Assembly (NCBI GenBank): GCA_963925545.1
Contig: CAWUSA010000018.1
Span: 1-22,073 of the forward strand
DNA length: 22,073 bases
Source: TMED14 sp963925545
Lineage (GTDB): Bacteria > Bacteroidota > Bacteroidia > Flavobacteriales > Schleiferiaceae
Reading direction: 5' to 3'
Part shown: positions 21,497-22,073 of the stretch, piece after piece
Numbering within the stretch: position 1 is the first letter of the stretch
Layout: each line of letters starts with the position of its first letter
Notes under the pieces: model-generated
Databases searched by the model: none
The model's input: only the letters and a program-made list of their open reading frames with translations
What the model was told of the DNA's origin: nothing
Position numbers and translations under genes: made by a program

Positions 21497-22073
21497 ATGA
21501 TTAGATTTTCACAAATATTTAAAAAAGAATCACTCTCCGGCATGAAAAATGGAGATTACTTAAAATATGCTATAGGTGAGATAGTGTTGGTTGTATTTGG
21601 AATATTAATTGCACTGAGTATCAATAATTGGAACACAAATAGGCTTGATAGTGAAGAAGAAACAGTTATTCTTAATAATCTAATTAAAGAACTAAATTTA
21701 GAGTTAAATAACCTAGCGGTACACAAAACAGCACAAAATATCTGGATAAACAGCGGATCTGAAATTCTTAAAAATTACACAATTAATAATATGTTTTTAG
21801 TAGATGATAAATTGCTAGTACACATGAATGATTTGATGATCAGAGCTAATTTCACTCCAAATGTAACAACCTACCAAACTTTAGAAAGTACAGGGAAAAT
21901 AAATCTTATTGAAAACAAATTCCTTAAGGATAAAATTATAGTTTATTATAATTCCATATCTTTTTTTAGCGAAAACACAAAAATCAACAACAGTACTTTA
22001 GTTGATGAATTGATAAATCAAAAGCTGATAAATCTTACATTTTTCAAAACTAACTCTTTCAGTAAAGAGATGA
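21497..22073 (+). CDS. DUF6090-type membrane protein (N-terminal part, cut by window end)
   Basis: The ATG at 21497 opens a frame with no stop to the end of the window (192 codons). A basic N-terminus (MIRFSQIFKKES) leads to KYAIGEIVLVVFGILIALSI and NNWN, one membrane segment with the invariant-looking GEI.LV..GILIAL.INNWN pattern I associate with the DUF6090 family of Flavobacteriia. The rest is a helical, N/L/K/E-rich region, likely extracytoplasmic or coiled-coil (VILNNLIKELNLELNNLAV). Function is unknown. Composition is strongly AT-rich, like the preceding lipoprotein. These proteins often occur in paralogous clusters, so more copies may follow beyond the window; that is inference. Confidence 0.82.
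   Translation, partial: MIRFSQIFKKESLSGMKNGDYLKYAIGEIVLVVFGILIALSINNWNTNRLDSEEETVILNNLIKELNLELNNLAVHKTAQNIWINSGSEILKNYTINNMFLVDDKLLVHMNDLMIRANFTPNVTTYQTLESTGKINLIENKFLKDKIIVYYNSISFFSENTKINNSTLVDELINQKLINLTFFKTNSFSKEM

Noticed and set aside
1..22073. CRISPR array, transposase, tRNA or rRNA genes
   Set aside because: No regularly spaced repeats, insertion-sequence ends or transposase motifs were seen; the only tRNA-like structure is that of tmRNA.

Overview
The window comes from a Bacteroidota genome, most likely a member of the Flavobacteriia. Four things point there: a short primary sigma factor without region 1.1; PorT of the type IX secretion system next to menG and a SpoU-type RNA methylase; a DUF7935-type membrane protein; and -7 elements of the form TAnnTTTG with few recognisable Shine-Dalgarno sequences. 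I cannot place the family or genus. Most of the window is compact, near-balanced-GC core chromosome. The last 1.8 kb is clearly AT-rich and looks like accessory DNA beginning just behind the tmRNA gene.

Layout. (1) 1-3044: a possible divergent partial gene, then a tightly overlapping run on the + strand: an SDR oxidoreductase broken by one frameshift, a 2OG-Fe(II) oxygenase, a DivIC/FtsB-like septum protein and the small subunit of methylmalonyl-CoA mutase. (2) 3044-6062: the large, B12-binding mutase subunit and its G-protein chaperone MeaB, which together with MutA form the propionyl/methylmalonyl-CoA to succinyl-CoA module. (3) 6065-6586, minus: a DUF7935-type membrane protein convergent with meaB. 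(4) 6634-11084: an operon-like run of PLP aminotransferase, TrkH-type potassium transporter, menaquinone methyltransferase and PorT. (5) 11086-11808, minus: a TrmH/SpoU methylase, convergent with porT and divergent from rpe. (6) 11859-18400: housekeeping genes rpe, fbaB, accD, rpsO, pnp and rpoD, closed by a strong intrinsic terminator. (7) 18448-19800: an unrecognised lipoprotein. (8) 19857-20248: tmRNA (tag GEHNYALAA) with promoter and terminator. (9) 20288-22073: AT-rich DNA with a lipoprotein made of two near-identical YdhR-like domains, and the start of a DUF6090-type membrane protein. Both are preceded by diverged copies of the same ~90-nt intergenic sequence.

The core genes serve ordinary central functions: odd-chain acyl-CoA metabolism, transamination, potassium uptake, quinone synthesis, protein secretion, the pentose-phosphate and glycolytic pathways, fatty-acid synthesis, ribosome, RNA decay, transcription initiation and ribosome rescue. 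The least explained signals are the duplicated module behind ssrA and the recurring -7 element placed exactly 4 nt before three start codons, which suggests leaderless mRNAs. I saw no CRISPR array, transposase or integrase.
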